A stretch of DNA of 64,000 bases, taken from positions 942,036 to 1,006,035 of the forward strand of contig NZ_CP011102.1 in NCBI RefSeq assembly GCF_003534205.1. The letters run 5' to 3'. The position numbers were made by a program, and so were the translations under genes. This DNA comes from Listeria weihenstephanensis. Its GTDB lineage: Bacteria; Bacillota; Bacilli; Lactobacillales; Listeriaceae. The notes below the pieces were generated by a model, which was not told where the DNA came from, did no database searches, and saw nothing but the letters and a program-made list of their open reading frames with translations. Shown here piece after piece: positions 35,128 to 45,250 of this stretch. Within the stretch, counting starts at the first letter, position 1, and every line of letters begins with the position of its first letter.

Positions 35128-36101
35128 AACGCATAGAGTGGCTAGACGTCGCCAAAGGACTAGGTATTTTTCTTGTTGTATGGGGACATTTCTATGCCAC
35201 TGATAGCGTGAAAATTTGGATTTACGGCTTTCATATGCCACTATTCTTCTTTCTTTCCGGCTACACGTTTCAAGTAAGGCAGAGCAGCTTAGGCACATAC
35301 ATCCGAAAAAAAAGCCGCAACTTACTCGTGCCTTTCTTCGTTTTTCAAGCAATAACAGCGCTGATCATGTTTGGATTCCAATTTATTTACGAAAAAGCAC
35401 AGTATCCCTTTTCATGGATGGAGTTCTACTTTTTAAACGGAGAAGTCGGTTTTAATAGCCCATTATGGTTTTTAGTCGTCTTATTTGAAGTCGAAATCCT
35501 ATTTTTCTGTTTTAAAAAATATCTGCCAAAATGGTCGTGGCTTGTGCTTATTACCGTCATCGGTCTAGCAATCCTGAGTACGCTCGATCAAGGCATTCGC
35601 TGGCCACTTGGTATTAAAATTATTCCCGTTGCCTTTCTATTTTACTGGGTAGGACTCATAAGCCGAGAACGAAAGCTATTCCAAAGAAAATGGTTCCTAT
35701 CATGGTGGACGCTCGCTAGCTGTTTTGGCCTCTATGTTCTAACGATGTACGCGAACAACTATAAAATCGTTACTTTACGCAGTATGGATATCGGTCAACC
35801 GGTCGTTTTTTTCATTGGCGCATTACTCGGTATTTTCGCGATATGTCTCCTTGCCGTACGTTTGCAACACATACGTATCCTCTCGTTTTATGGGAAAAAT
35901 AGTCTTGTCATTTTATGCACACATTACTATTTTCTTATTCTATATGCGAACGCCATCCATCTGATAACTGGTCAGCCGGCTATAAGTAGTTATCCAATAA
36001 GCATCACGCTTGGTTTGACGATATTCACGTTTTTACTATATGGAGGTATGTTCCTTCTTTTACGAAAGCGAAGCATAGCCCAGTATATTTGGATTAGATA
36101 A
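35124..36101 (+). CDS. acyltransferase 3 family membrane protein
   Basis: The GTG overlaps the cytidylyltransferase stop (GTGA). The 325-residue protein has about 10 membrane helices and the family opening RIEWLDVAKGLGIFLVVWGHF with FHMPLFFFLSGYTF, where the histidines are catalytic. Such enzymes O-acetylate extracellular polysaccharides, and this one would modify the polymer made by the cluster. It is the last gene of the run; only a weak hairpin is seen after it. Confidence 0.88.
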   Translation: MKRIEWLDVAKGLGIFLVVWGHFYATDSVKIWIYGFHMPLFFFLSGYTFQVRQSSLGTYIRKKSRNLLVPFFVFQAITALIMFGFQFIYEKAQYPFSWMEFYFLNGEVGFNSPLWFLVVLFEVEILFFCFKKYLPKWSWLVLITVIGLAILSTLDQGIRWPLGIKIIPVAFLFYWVGLISRERKLFQRKWFLSWWTLASCFGLYVLTMYANNYKIVTLRSMDIGQPVVFFIGALLGIFAICLLAVRLQHIRILSFYGKNSLVILCTHYYFLILYANAIHLITGQPAISSYPISITLGLTIFTFLLYGGMFLLLRKRSIAQYIWIR

Positions 36102-36274
36102 AAGTTCGAAAAAGTGTCATTAGTGAATTTAAAAGTCGCTTTTGGCCTTTTTTTGTGCTTTCTCTTAATAAATAATAATTTAAGTATGCCAATCTGGACT
36201 AGAAGTAAAATAAAGTGATACAATTTCATTAAGAAGAATTCTCTATTTGGAATCTAGTAAAAGGAATGATGAGG

Positions 36275-37738
36275 ATGAACCATTTTTATTTACAAATTAT
36301 TGCAGATAAGAAAATAAAACGGCAAGTGAGTCTACTTCAACGCATTCATGACGCTGATTATGCTATTACACTAGAAGAAATTTCCGAAGAGTTTCATGTT
36401 TCCCAGAAGACATTGGAACGAGATATCCGAGAATTAGAGCAGGCTTTTCCAGAACGAGATTTTTTTTCAATATCGAAGGTACAAGGTTATCGCATCAATG
36501 ATAAATTGGCGATTGACGATTTATTGATGGTTGTATCTAAGCAGTCACCGCTGTTTCAAATCATTTCGAATGTTTATGAAGAAATATTTTTGTCGATTGA
36601 TGAATGGGCAGATGAATTATTTTTATCGACATCTACCTTATATCGCTATTTACAGCATTTAAGGGCTTTACTTGCGGAGTTCAAATTAACGTTGACGACG
36701 AACCCAGTTGATATACAGGGGAAAGAAGAAAATATCCGCTATTTTTATTACTATTTTTTCTATAACATTAATGATATGTCCATGGAACATCGCCCAAGAC
36801 AAGAGCAATATGATATCTTTGAAAAAAACTACCTCTTTTTTATGAAAGAGGTGGGGTATGATGTTTATATACAGCATCGTAGTATATTATATTGGATTAA
36901 GGTGATTAGTCACCGGATCGAGCAGGGTCATTTTGTTAAGATAGATGAAGCGTTTAAAGCAGAGCAAATGAAAACACCAAGGTACCATTACGTGCATCAG
37001 CTGGCAAGAGAAACGTTGGATCCAGAGTTGGATAATGCGATGCCAGAAGATGAAGTCATTTATATTGACCTGTTATTATTAGAGAATTATCTGTATAAAG
37101 AAAGAGACGAAATAGTGATGCAGCGCCTTTATGAGTCCAAATCTTGGCACGAAGGGTTGCGTGAATTTGTTGAACTTTTCTTTAGTGATAGTAAAATAGA
37201 GAAGCCAGACGAATCTAGCCTAAGTATTTTCATGTTTTATTTGGAGAATGTACTTTTACTATCAAGGCTAACGCCGCTTTTCCAGAGAAATTTTTATGAA
37301 ATCAACCAGTTTGTGAAGTTAAATCATCCTATTCTTTACGAGCACTGGTTAAATGAACTGGTGACTAGTGATATCCCTGAGATTAAATCGCTGGAATACA
37401 AAGAGGATGTGGCTGTTAATTTGGCCATGTTTACCTACTATGTCACGCATCAAAGTTATCAAGCGAAGAAGCATATTTTATTTGCATTGGATGGTAAAAA
37501 AGCGTACATGAATTATATGCAGGTCTTTGTCAACGAGTTCATCAGCAAGCATTCAAAAGTAACCTTTATCTCTAATAAGCGGGTTACAAACGAATTGATT
37601 CACGAACTTGGCGTTGATATGCTAGTACAAAATTATCGGGACGAGACAGTGATAACGGAGTGCCTTCAGTACCGAACCTCACGCTTACCAAACATGCATG
37701 ATTGGGAGAGAATTAACAGTTTATTGCTGAATCTGTGA
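36275..37738 (+). CDS. Mga/AtxA-like transcriptional regulator
   Basis: Three in-frame ATGs (36266, 36269, 36275) follow AAGGA; the last has the best spacing. The protein of about 487 residues has an N-terminal HTH (LEEISEEFHVSQKTLERDIRELEQAF), a second HTH (WADELFLSTSTLYRYLQHL, about 110-130), long helical middle domains and an EIIB-like end. Layout and length resemble the regulator at 8438-9886. It is in tandem 174 bp after the exopolysaccharide cluster and may control it, but no target site is recognisable. Confidence 0.75.
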   Translation: MNHFYLQIIADKKIKRQVSLLQRIHDADYAITLEEISEEFHVSQKTLERDIRELEQAFPERDFFSISKVQGYRINDKLAIDDLLMVVSKQSPLFQIISNVYEEIFLSIDEWADELFLSTSTLYRYLQHLRALLAEFKLTLTTNPVDIQGKEENIRYFYYYFFYNINDMSMEHRPRQEQYDIFEKNYLFFMKEVGYDVYIQHRSILYWIKVISHRIEQGHFVKIDEAFKAEQMKTPRYHYVHQLARETLDPELDNAMPEDEVIYIDLLLLENYLYKERDEIVMQRLYESKSWHEGLREFVELFFSDSKIEKPDESSLSIFMFYLENVLLLSRLTPLFQRNFYEINQFVKLNHPILYEHWLNELVTSDIPEIKSLEYKEDVAVNLAMFTYYVTHQSYQAKKHILFALDGKKAYMNYMQVFVNEFISKHSKVTFISNKRVTNELIHELGVDMLVQNYRDETVITECLQYRTSRLPNMHDWERINSLLLNL

Positions 37739-37840
37739 ATGGATTTCCCTCAAAACGGGTAGTACTTTAATATGCCCGCAAAAATGAGAGTAGCTATGAA
37801 AATCTCTCATAAATTTCATCGAATTCTTATCTTTTTTTGA

Positions 37841-37846
37841 TACAAT
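37841..37846 (+). promoter_or_regulatory. extended -10 of the P-type ATPase gene
   Basis: TGA-TACAAT at the end of a T-rich stretch. Transcription would start near 37853, which rules out the in-frame ATG at 37837 and supports the ATG at 37903. An inverted repeat ATGAGAG/CTCTCAT lies just upstream (about 37784-37810). Confidence 0.5.
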
Positions 37847-37902
37847 GCGATCATGATAAAAGGTATATAGAGGCCATTATAAAGCGAAAAGGATCTGTTG
37901 AG

Positions 37903-40248
37903 ATGGAAAATAAAACGCAAATTCCGCCAGGCTTAACTTCGGATGAGGTAGCCGCGCGAATAAAAAATGGACAGGTCAATCACGCACTGAAGCCATTGAC
38001 GCGCAGTGTGTTAGGAATTATACGAGACAATACGTTTACGCTTTTTAATATGATAAATGTGGTCATCGCGAGCTTTATTATTCTCGTTGGAAGCTATCAA
38101 AACTTGCTGTTCCTCGGTGTTGCGCTCTGCAATACGGGGATGGGGATTTTCCAGGAAATCAGGGCGAAGCGAAACATCGATAAGCTCACGATTTTGACAC
38201 AGGCGAAAGTGAAGGTGATGCGCGATGGCACCGTTCACGAGTTGGAGCAAGACGAGCTTGTTCTGGACGATCCGATGGTGCTAAATCGCGAAGATCAGAT
38301 TTGTGCGGATGGGAGGATTTCGCAGACGGACGGTTTGGAAGTCGATGAATCTCAGTTGACTGGTGAAGCGGAACCCGTGATAAAACGCGCGGGAGATTAC
38401 GTAATGTCGGGAAGTTATATCGTCAGTGGACAGGCCTACGTGAAGGTTTCGGCTGTCGGAGAACATAGTTTTGTTTCGAAAATTTCGATGGAAGTGAAGC
38501 AGGAAAAACGCCCGGACAGCGAACTGATTCGCTCGATTAAGAAAATTATCAAAGTGCTGACTTTTATCATTATTCCAATTGGTCTCGCACTATTTTTCTC
38601 GAAATACTTTCAAGGGTTGCCGCTGAAAGAATCGGTACTTGGAACGGCCGCCGCGATGATTGGGATGATTCCAGAAGGGCTTGTACTTTTGACGAGTATC
38701 GCGCTTGCAGTCGGAGTTATCAATTTAGCGAAGCAAAAAGTACTCGTGAAATCGATGCCGTGTATTGAGACGTTGGCGCGTGTGGATGTGCTGTGTTTGG
38801 ATAAAACGGGGACGATTACAGATGGGAAATTGGATGTAACGGATATTGTGCTGAAGCATCCGCGTGTGACATCTTCTCAGATTGATGCGAGTGTTGGCGC
38901 CATTGTTGCCTCGCTTTCTGATAATAATGCGACGAGTATCGCGCTTGGAAAACACTTTACGGAGAATCCTGAATGGCAGATTGAAAAACGGATTCCATTT
39001 TCCTCAGCACGTAAATGGAGCGGCTGTAGTTTTACGGAAAAAGGCACGTTTTTGATTGGTGCGCCGGAGTTTATTTTCAGAGATTTATCCGCGGAGAATC
39101 GGCAGGAATTAGATGACTATGCGAATCAGGGCTTTCGAGTTTTGGCAGTGGCGCATTCGTTGGAAACATTGACAGAAAGCGTTTTGCCGGAGCAATGCGA
39201 GTTATTAGCTTTTATTCTGATTGCCGATAATATACGCGCTGAAGCACCGGATACGTTTGCTTTTTTCGCAGCAGAAGGTGTCTCAATCAAGGTTATTTCT
39301 GGAGACAATCCAGTGACGGTGTCGAATGTCGCGGTTCGTGCGGGTATCGCAAATGGGGATAAATACATTGATATGAGCGAAGTTGCAGCAGATGCGGATT
39401 TGTTACCAATCATTGAAAACTATACCGTTTTTGGTCGTGTGACGCCGCATCAAAAGAAAGATTTAATCAGGACGTATAAAGAAGAGGGCCATACGGTTGC
39501 GATGACTGGCGATGGTGTCAACGATGTACTCGCTTTAAAAGAGGCGAACTGTAGCATCGCGATGGCAGAAGGGAGTGACGCTGCACGTAGCGTTTCCGAT
39601 TTTGTATTGCTATCCAATAATTTTGATTCGATGATTGGTGTCATGCGCGAAGGTCGCCGTGTGGTTAACAATATTGAACGTGTCGCGTCGCTTTATTTGA
39701 TCAAAACGATGTATTCTACGGTATTGGCGCTGGCGTTTATTTTCTTAGCGGGAGCATACCCATTCCAACCGATTCAACTGAGTCCGATTTCAGCGCTAAC
39801 AGTCGGTATTCCGTCCTTCTTCTTAGCTTTAAAACCGAACTATGAACGAATCAAAGGGCAATTTTTGCACAAAGTATTGCAAACTTCCGTCCCAGCAGCG
39901 ACTTGCGTCATTGCGTATATCATGTTGATTTTAGGATTCGGAAATATGCTTGGCTTGAGCTTTGCACAAACGTCTACGATGAACGTGATGCTAACAGGTG
40001 CCACATGTTTCGTCGCTCTAATCAGTGTGGGACATCCATTTGGACGTAAAACTAAGGTACTTGTTGTGACCATGATGGCAGCATTCGTTTGCTTATTCCT
40101 ATTCGGCGGCAAACTATTTTCTCTAGTATCGATTTTCAATTGGCAAATGATGCTGATTTATGTACCGCTACTCGTTTCATGTGGCCCATTGTATTGGTTT
40201 TTCCGCCACACGATTATGCGATTTAGCTGGGCTGGCGCAAAAGACTAA
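37903..40248 (+). CDS. CtpE-like P-type cation ATPase
   Basis: The 781-residue pump (AAAAGGA before the ATG) has the actuator motif LTGEAEPVIK, the phosphorylation site CLDKTGTITDGK, the nucleotide-binding region with SSARKWSGC, the hinge MTGDGVNDVLALKEA and about 10 helices. The helix 4 motif MIPEGLVLLTSIALAVG is PEGL followed by VLL rather than the PEGLPA of SERCA-type calcium pumps, as in the CtpE group implicated in calcium uptake. It is distinct from the LMCA1-like pump at 63532. The ion is inferred by family only. Confidence 0.88.
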   Translation: MENKTQIPPGLTSDEVAARIKNGQVNHALKPLTRSVLGIIRDNTFTLFNMINVVIASFIILVGSYQNLLFLGVALCNTGMGIFQEIRAKRNIDKLTILTQAKVKVMRDGTVHELEQDELVLDDPMVLNREDQICADGRISQTDGLEVDESQLTGEAEPVIKRAGDYVMSGSYIVSGQAYVKVSAVGEHSFVSKISMEVKQEKRPDSELIRSIKKIIKVLTFIIIPIGLALFFSKYFQGLPLKESVLGTAAAMIGMIPEGLVLLTSIALAVGVINLAKQKVLVKSMPCIETLARVDVLCLDKTGTITDGKLDVTDIVLKHPRVTSSQIDASVGAIVASLSDNNATSIALGKHFTENPEWQIEKRIPFSSARKWSGCSFTEKGTFLIGAPEFIFRDLSAENRQELDDYANQGFRVLAVAHSLETLTESVLPEQCELLAFILIADNIRAEAPDTFAFFAAEGVSIKVISGDNPVTVSNVAVRAGIANGDKYIDMSEVAADADLLPIIENYTVFGRVTPHQKKDLIRTYKEEGHTVAMTGDGVNDVLALKEANCSIAMAEGSDAARSVSDFVLLSNNFDSMIGVMREGRRVVNNIERVASLYLIKTMYSTVLALAFIFLAGAYPFQPIQLSPISALTVGIPSFFLALKPNYERIKGQFLHKVLQTSVPAATCVIAYIMLILGFGNMLGLSFAQTSTMNVMLTGATCFVALISVGHPFGRKTKVLVVTMMAAFVCLFLFGGKLFSLVSIFNWQMMLIYVPLLVSCGPLYWFFRHTIMRFSWAGAKD

Positions 40249-40260
40249 ATGAACACAGAA

Positions 40261-40302
40261 AAAAATGGATCGACTCAGAATTTGAGAGTCGATCCATTTT
40301 TT
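40261..40302. terminator. bidirectional terminator between ATPase and aspartokinase genes
   Basis: AAAAATGGATCGACTC and GAGTCGATCCATTTTTT pair with a short loop and flanking A/T runs. It overlaps the aspartokinase stop codon by about two bases. Confidence 0.88.
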
Positions 40303-41656
40303 ATTTTGCGTCAAAAAATTCATTATATAGCGCACGTACTGCTTTTTTCTCCTGATCTTCCTTCACGCCAAACATAATGCTGACCTCGGAAGAACCTTGG
40401 TTAATCATCTCAATGTTGACGTGCGCCTCAGACAAAGCCTTCGAAGCTCGCGCGGTTGTTCCGACGTTATGTTTCATCGCTTCTCCAACGACCATCACAA
40501 GCGCGATGCCATGTTCAATAATTACCTCATCAGATGCCAGCTCATTTTTCAAACGATCCAAAACAGTGGTTTCGGTTTGACGGTCCATCTGATTTTCTCG
40601 CAAAATAATCGTCAAATCATCGATACCAGAAGGCATATGCTCGTAGGTCAAATCGGCGTCTTCAAGAATTTCCAATACTTTACGCCCAAATCCGATCTCG
40701 CGGTTCATCAAATATTTCGTAATGTAAATGCTGCAAAAACCGCCATCACTCGCAATCCCAACAACAGGGCCATTCGTGTTTTCGCGACGGTGAATCACGC
40801 GCGTACCAGGCAATTCAGGACGATTCGTATTTTTAATTTGCACAGGAATCCCTGCTTGGAAGGCTGGAACGAGCGCTTCATCATGAAACACGGAAAAACC
40901 AGCATAAGATAGCTCTCGCATTTCGCGATACGTTAGTTCGACAATCGCATTCGGTTTATGCACGATCGATGGGTTCACCGCATACACAGCATCAACATCT
41001 GTGAAATTCTCATAAACTTCGGCCTTCACGCCATTCGCCACAATTGCACCCGTAATATCTGAGCCACTGCGCGAAAACGTGCTGATTTCGCCATCCTTCG
41101 TGTAACCGAAAAACCCTGGGAAAACAACGATCCCATCGCGGTCCAACAACTTGTACAAGTTATCATAACTCTCTGGCAAAACCTGCGCATTTCCCGGTTC
41201 ATCCGTCACAAAAAGTCCAGCATCTTTCGGGTTGACATAGTGCGCCTCGGTGCCTTGACGTCGGAAAAATGCAGCAATCATTTTCGCATTATTATCCTCG
41301 CCACTCGCCTTAATCCGGTCCATATAGCGGTCTGGGTTTGTCTTATCTGAATTAAGAAGTTCCGTGAAATCTCGTGTAATTCGCGCCATAACTTCCTCAC
41401 CAAGCCCAAGCTCGTCTGCAATCGATGCATAGCGGGCAAGGACTGCCTCCTCCAAATCTGACGCCGCTTCACCCAAGAGATGTTTCGCGCCACAATCAAT
41501 TAATAAATCTGTTACCTTCACATCATCTGCAAAACGCTTACCAGGAGCAGATACAACAACGAACTTTCGCTTTGGATCATCTACCACGATTTTGTATACT
41601 TTTTGTAGTTGCGTAGCCGAGGCCAGCGAACTTCCGCCGAATTTAATAACTTTCAT
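40301..41656 (-). CDS. aspartokinase (monofunctional, class with C-terminal ACT domains)
   Basis: The 451-residue enzyme starts MKVIKFGGSSLAS with the KFGGSS phosphate loop, has the substrate segment FSRSGSDITGAIVANGV and two ACT domains near residues 305-450 (GVAVVMVVGEAMKHNVGTTARASKAL-like pattern, here starting ALVMVVGEAM). It phosphorylates aspartate as first step to lysine, threonine, methionine and diaminopimelate. Length and N-terminus resemble Bacillus YclM. No lysine riboswitch is evident in the short upstream region, so control is probably allosteric. Confidence 0.92.
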   Translation of the reverse strand: MKVIKFGGSSLASATQLQKVYKIVVDDPKRKFVVVSAPGKRFADDVKVTDLLIDCGAKHLLGEAASDLEEAVLARYASIADELGLGEEVMARITRDFTELLNSDKTNPDRYMDRIKASGEDNNAKMIAAFFRRQGTEAHYVNPKDAGLFVTDEPGNAQVLPESYDNLYKLLDRDGIVVFPGFFGYTKDGEISTFSRSGSDITGAIVANGVKAEVYENFTDVDAVYAVNPSIVHKPNAIVELTYREMRELSYAGFSVFHDEALVPAFQAGIPVQIKNTNRPELPGTRVIHRRENTNGPVVGIASDGGFCSIYITKYLMNREIGFGRKVLEILEDADLTYEHMPSGIDDLTIILRENQMDRQTETTVLDRLKNELASDEVIIEHGIALVMVVGEAMKHNVGTTARASKALSEAHVNIEMINQGSSEVSIMFGVKEDQEKKAVRALYNEFFDAK

Positions 41657-41802
41657 TTTTCACACTCCTGATTTAATTCATTTGGCTAAGTATTCTGTTA
41701 ACATAACTTTTACAAATGCCTAGACCATTATTAGTATCCATTATGAACGTTTTTGCTAGAAAAAACAATATGTTTTTAGAATTATTAAAATTTGTTGATC
41801 TG

Positions 41803-41838
41803 AAAAAGCAGAAGCCACGACAAAAATGACCTCTGCTT
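41803..41838 (-). terminator. terminator after fbp
   Basis: On the minus strand AAGCAGAGG pairs with CTTCTGCTT across a loop of about 17 nt and is followed by a short T run. Confidence 0.6.
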
Positions 41839-41842
41839 ACTA

Positions 41843-43804
41843 TTAACTGCGTTGTTCTTTTATCAAACCTTGCCGATACGCGCTAATCAAACATTTCAAC
41901 TCATCAACTTGCTGTAATAAATCCTTTCCAATATCCGTATCACGAACTAATTTCCGCTCGGTTTCTGTCTCAATCACCTGGCGCGTCGAGAGAATATCGG
42001 TTTCTTGCTTGATCGCATCTTCCGTCGAAGTAAACGGTTGATGGGAGACGAGTTGTAAGCCAAAAGAGTTGTACAGAAGCGTATAGCCCGCCAGACCTGT
42101 TGTTTTTTGGTAAGCAGGGGAGAAACCGCCATCAATGACTAACATCTTGCCACCCGCCTTAATCGGACTCTCGCCCTTACCTTCTTTGACTGGCGTGTGG
42201 CCGTTAATAATATGACCGCTCGGATCTAAATCGAATTCGATCAAAATCTGATGGCAAATCTCTTCCTCATTCCGCAGTTTATAATACGCATTCTTTTTCT
42301 CAACATGCGTCTCCTTATCCTCCACAAAATAACGCTCAAACGTCGTCATTTCACTTTTTCCAAATAGGGAAGAGGTGGCGCCGGTCCATAAATACCAAAC
42401 GATATCGAGAGCGTATTTTTTCTCTGGGGTGCCGCTTGTTCTAAAATAACCTTCCCGCGCGATTTGTTCAAACTGTTCTAGCAGCGCGCGCCCAGCATAT
42501 TTTTGTCCTTTCAATGTCATTTCCATAAAACTACCATCTTCGTTCAATGGGATGCAGCCGTGATATAGCAGATTCCCGTTATACGTGAGTACCATGCTTC
42601 CTTTAGAATAAAGAAACGAAACGTGACGTTGCAATTTTTCACAATTTTTAAAGGAAAAAACAAGTTTATCGATCAGTTCATGTTCTGCTTTTGTAAGGGC
42701 ATACGGATCAGCGGGATCAATCGTTGGGAAATGGGTGTCTTTGAGCGGATATGTTTTGCCTTTAATCGTCACTGTCCCAGCGCTATAATCGATCATATTA
42801 AGCAGCAAACGGTGGTTCATTTCAAACTCAGGATGACGCGCAATGATCTCGCCTTCTAGCTTAAACTGAATCACTGCAATCGCTTTATGCATTCGCGCAA
42901 TCTGATTAATCTCGGTCTTACTTTGCTCGGTGATCGCCGTTTTCTGTGGTAAAAAGTCGGTACAAGGGTCCTCGCCGTAGTTCTCCTCAGCAAAAAGAGC
43001 AAGCGGTCGAATCGAGATGCCGTAGCTGTCCTCGATGATATCTAGATTCAAATATCGACTCGAAATCCGCAGCACATTCGCCAAACAAACGCGCGATCCA
43101 CTTGCAGCACCCATCCAGAGCATATCGTGATTGCCCCACTGAAAATCGAGGGAGTGGTAGCTCATCAAAGAATCCATGATTTTATCAGGATAAGGTCCGC
43201 GGTCGTAAACGTCACCAACAATATGTAAATGATCGACAACAAGGCGCTGAATCAGCCTGGCGAGAGCACCAATGAACTCAGCGGCACGGTCAAGCGAAAT
43301 AATACTCGTGATAATTTCCTGATAATAGAGCGATTTATCCATCACGAGATGATTTTCGTGCAACAATTCTTGTAATATATATTCAAAATCGGCGGGCATT
43401 GCTTTGCGGACCTTTGAGCGGGTATACTTAGAGGAGACATGGACGCAGAGTTCGATTAATTGGACTAATGTGTTGCGATACCAAAAATCCAAATTTTCCG
43501 TCGTTTCAAGGATAATGTCTAATTTTTGTTCGGGATAATAGATGAGTGTTGCCAAACTATTGATCTCGGCATCCGTTAAGCGATCGCCAAAAACATCATG
43601 AATTTTGCGCTTGACGACACCGGAACCGTTGCGGAGTACCTGCTCAAAAGCCTCATATTCGCCGTGCAGATCGCTTAGAAAATGCTCGGTACCTTTAGGC
43701 AAATTGAGAATAGCTTCTAAATTAATGATTTCTGTGGCGGTGCTTGCGATAGTAGGGTAATTACGAGACAACAAACTTAAATACTTGAATTGGTCTGCTT
43801 GCAT
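41843..43804 (-). CDS. fbp: fructose-1,6-bisphosphatase class III
   Basis: The 653-residue protein has the metallophosphoesterase motifs of class III enzymes: [16 protein letters not shown] (GDxHG-like), [33 protein letters not shown], and [21 protein letters not shown]. The length matches Bacillus Fbp (about 670) and the lmo0830 product. It dephosphorylates fructose-1,6-bisphosphate in gluconeogenesis. GGAGGAATT precedes the ATG. It is transcribed divergently from the amidotransferase gene. Confidence 0.96.
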   Translation of the reverse strand: MQADQFKYLSLLSRNYPTIASTATEIINLEAILNLPKGTEHFLSDLHGEYEAFEQVLRNGSGVVKRKIHDVFGDRLTDAEINSLATLIYYPEQKLDIILETTENLDFWYRNTLVQLIELCVHVSSKYTRSKVRKAMPADFEYILQELLHENHLVMDKSLYYQEIITSIISLDRAAEFIGALARLIQRLVVDHLHIVGDVYDRGPYPDKIMDSLMSYHSLDFQWGNHDMLWMGAASGSRVCLANVLRISSRYLNLDIIEDSYGISIRPLALFAEENYGEDPCTDFLPQKTAITEQSKTEINQIARMHKAIAVIQFKLEGEIIARHPEFEMNHRLLLNMIDYSAGTVTIKGKTYPLKDTHFPTIDPADPYALTKAEHELIDKLVFSFKNCEKLQRHVSFLYSKGSMVLTYNGNLLYHGCIPLNEDGSFMEMTLKGQKYAGRALLEQFEQIAREGYFRTSGTPEKKYALDIVWYLWTGATSSLFGKSEMTTFERYFVEDKETHVEKKNAYYKLRNEEEICHQILIEFDLDPSGHIINGHTPVKEGKGESPIKAGGKMLVIDGGFSPAYQKTTGLAGYTLLYNSFGLQLVSHQPFTSTEDAIKQETDILSTRQVIETETERKLVRDTDIGKDLLQQVDELKCLISAYRQGLIKEQRS

Positions 43805-43955
43805 AAATATAATTCCTCCCTTTGTAAAAGCCAGATATTATTAATTGGTATAGTTCATTATAGTGAATAAAGGCAAGAATCGCAAGGCAGATGATTCGAA
43901 TTTTAAATAATGGTTATGTACTATAGTAGAAAGTGAGTTTAGAGAGGATGCGAAA

Positions 43956-44687
43956 ATGATGACAGTTATTATCGGAATTTCGGGAACACGTCGTAGTATG
44001 GAGTTTCCACAAAATATATTTGAAGCGAGGGCAACGGTGAATGACACGTATGTGAAAGCAATTGCCGAGGCGGGAGGCGCGCCGATTATTTTGCCAGTCA
44101 CAGAGAATGGTTATGCAAAAGAAATTGTCGAGCGGATTGATGGACTTGTACTCACAGGAGGCGATGATATTTCGCCATTTTTATATGGGGAGGAACCATT
44201 AGCCCAGCTTAGCGCCACATTGCCAGAACGCGATTTTTATGAAATGGCGCTTTTAAAAGAGACGCTTGCTCAAAATAAGCCGGTATTAGCGATTTGTCGA
44301 GGAGTGCAACTGATGAACGTGGCATTTGGTGGTACGCTGTATCAAGATATCAGTTATGCGCCAGATATTGAGCGCCAACATTTACAACGCACAGATCCAG
44401 AATTCCCGATTCACTCGATCACGACAAAAGAAGATTCTGAGTTGCGTGCTATTTTTGGTGAGAAAACAATGGTAAATTCGCTACATCATCAAGTTATTCG
44501 ACACATTGCTGATGAATTTCATGCTACTGCTTGGGCGTCGGACGGTGTGATTGAAGGCTTGGAACGAGAAGGGGATCTTTTTGTTGTAGGCGTGCAGTGG
44601 CATCCAGAAATCATGGTGAAACAGAGTGCTGAAATGTGTACGTTATTCCGAACTTTTGTACAAAAAGTGGAAGAGAACAGAGGATAA
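43956..44687 (+). CDS. class I glutamine amidotransferase-like hydrolase (PuuD type)
   Basis: The 243-residue protein has the nucleophile in AICRGVQLMNVAFGGTLYQD, the GLVLTGGDDISPFLYGEEP oxyanion region and the closing His-Glu pair in VGVQWHPEIM, giving an intact Cys-His-Glu triad. This is the gamma-glutamyl-GABA hydrolase family, which cleaves gamma-glutamyl compounds. It is a stand-alone gene with AGAGGATG before the ATG. The natural substrate is uncertain since no polyamine genes are adjacent. Confidence 0.88.
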   Translation: MMTVIIGISGTRRSMEFPQNIFEARATVNDTYVKAIAEAGGAPIILPVTENGYAKEIVERIDGLVLTGGDDISPFLYGEEPLAQLSATLPERDFYEMALLKETLAQNKPVLAICRGVQLMNVAFGGTLYQDISYAPDIERQHLQRTDPEFPIHSITTKEDSELRAIFGEKTMVNSLHHQVIRHIADEFHATAWASDGVIEGLEREGDLFVVGVQWHPEIMVKQSAEMCTLFRTFVQKVEENRG

Positions 44688-44781
44688 GTATTCTTATCTA
44701 AGCCTAAGTTTTGCTGTAAATAAAACGCTAGACGAGGATATCTACGTGATACTTATGGATGAATATTTGTCTAATTTCTGG

Positions 44782-44787
44782 TACAAT
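44782..44787 (+). promoter_or_regulatory. extended -10 of the psiE-like gene
   Basis: TGG-TACAAT lies 29 bp before the TTG start at 44816. Confidence 0.5.
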
Positions 44788-44815
44788 AGAGAACACACGA
44801 TAGGAGTGGAAGTAG

Positions 44816-45232
44816 TTGATAGATTTTATTAAGAAATGGTCAGATCGGACACCAAGAATATTGCGAGCAGCGCTAAATGTGGCTTTAATCTTGGTCGCAC
44901 TAACACTTGTTATCTCTATGTTTAAAGAAATTTGGGAGATTTTCCATAGCGTTTTCTATGATACAACGGAGAATTTTTATACGGTTACAGAAGAAATTTT
45001 AGTTTTCTTTCTTTATTTTGAGTTTTTAGCCCTGATTATTAAATATTTTGAGATGGAGTATCATTTTCCGTTACGTTATTTTATTTATATTGGAATTACG
45101 GCGATTGTTCGTTACATCATCATTGATCACGAGAGTGCTACGTCCACACTATTACTATCCGGCGCGATTTTAGTACTCATCGTCTCGCTTTTTGTCGCTA
45201 ATACGAAGACGCTTCGGCGTGATACGAATTAG
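44816..45232 (+). CDS. psiE: PsiE-family membrane protein
   Basis: The TTG start follows AGGAGTGG by 7 bp. The 138-residue protein has four membrane helices with conserved charged spots, including YFEMEYHFPLRYFIYIGITAIVRYIIID, which matches PsiE (phosphate-starvation-inducible E). The molecular role of PsiE is unknown. It appears to head a small run with the SDR and OsmC genes (spacings 18 and 16 bp). Confidence 0.85.
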   Translation: MIDFIKKWSDRTPRILRAALNVALILVALTLVISMFKEIWEIFHSVFYDTTENFYTVTEEILVFFLYFEFLALIIKYFEMEYHFPLRYFIYIGITAIVRYIIIDHESATSTLLLSGAILVLIVSLFVANTKTLRRDTN

Positions 45233-45250
45233 TTTTAGGAGGGATTGGGA

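Noticed and set aside
41657-41802. Lysine riboswitch upstream of the aspartokinase gene
   Set aside because: The minus-strand leader is under 150 nt, AT-rich, and shows no conserved multi-helix junction or terminator/antiterminator pair.
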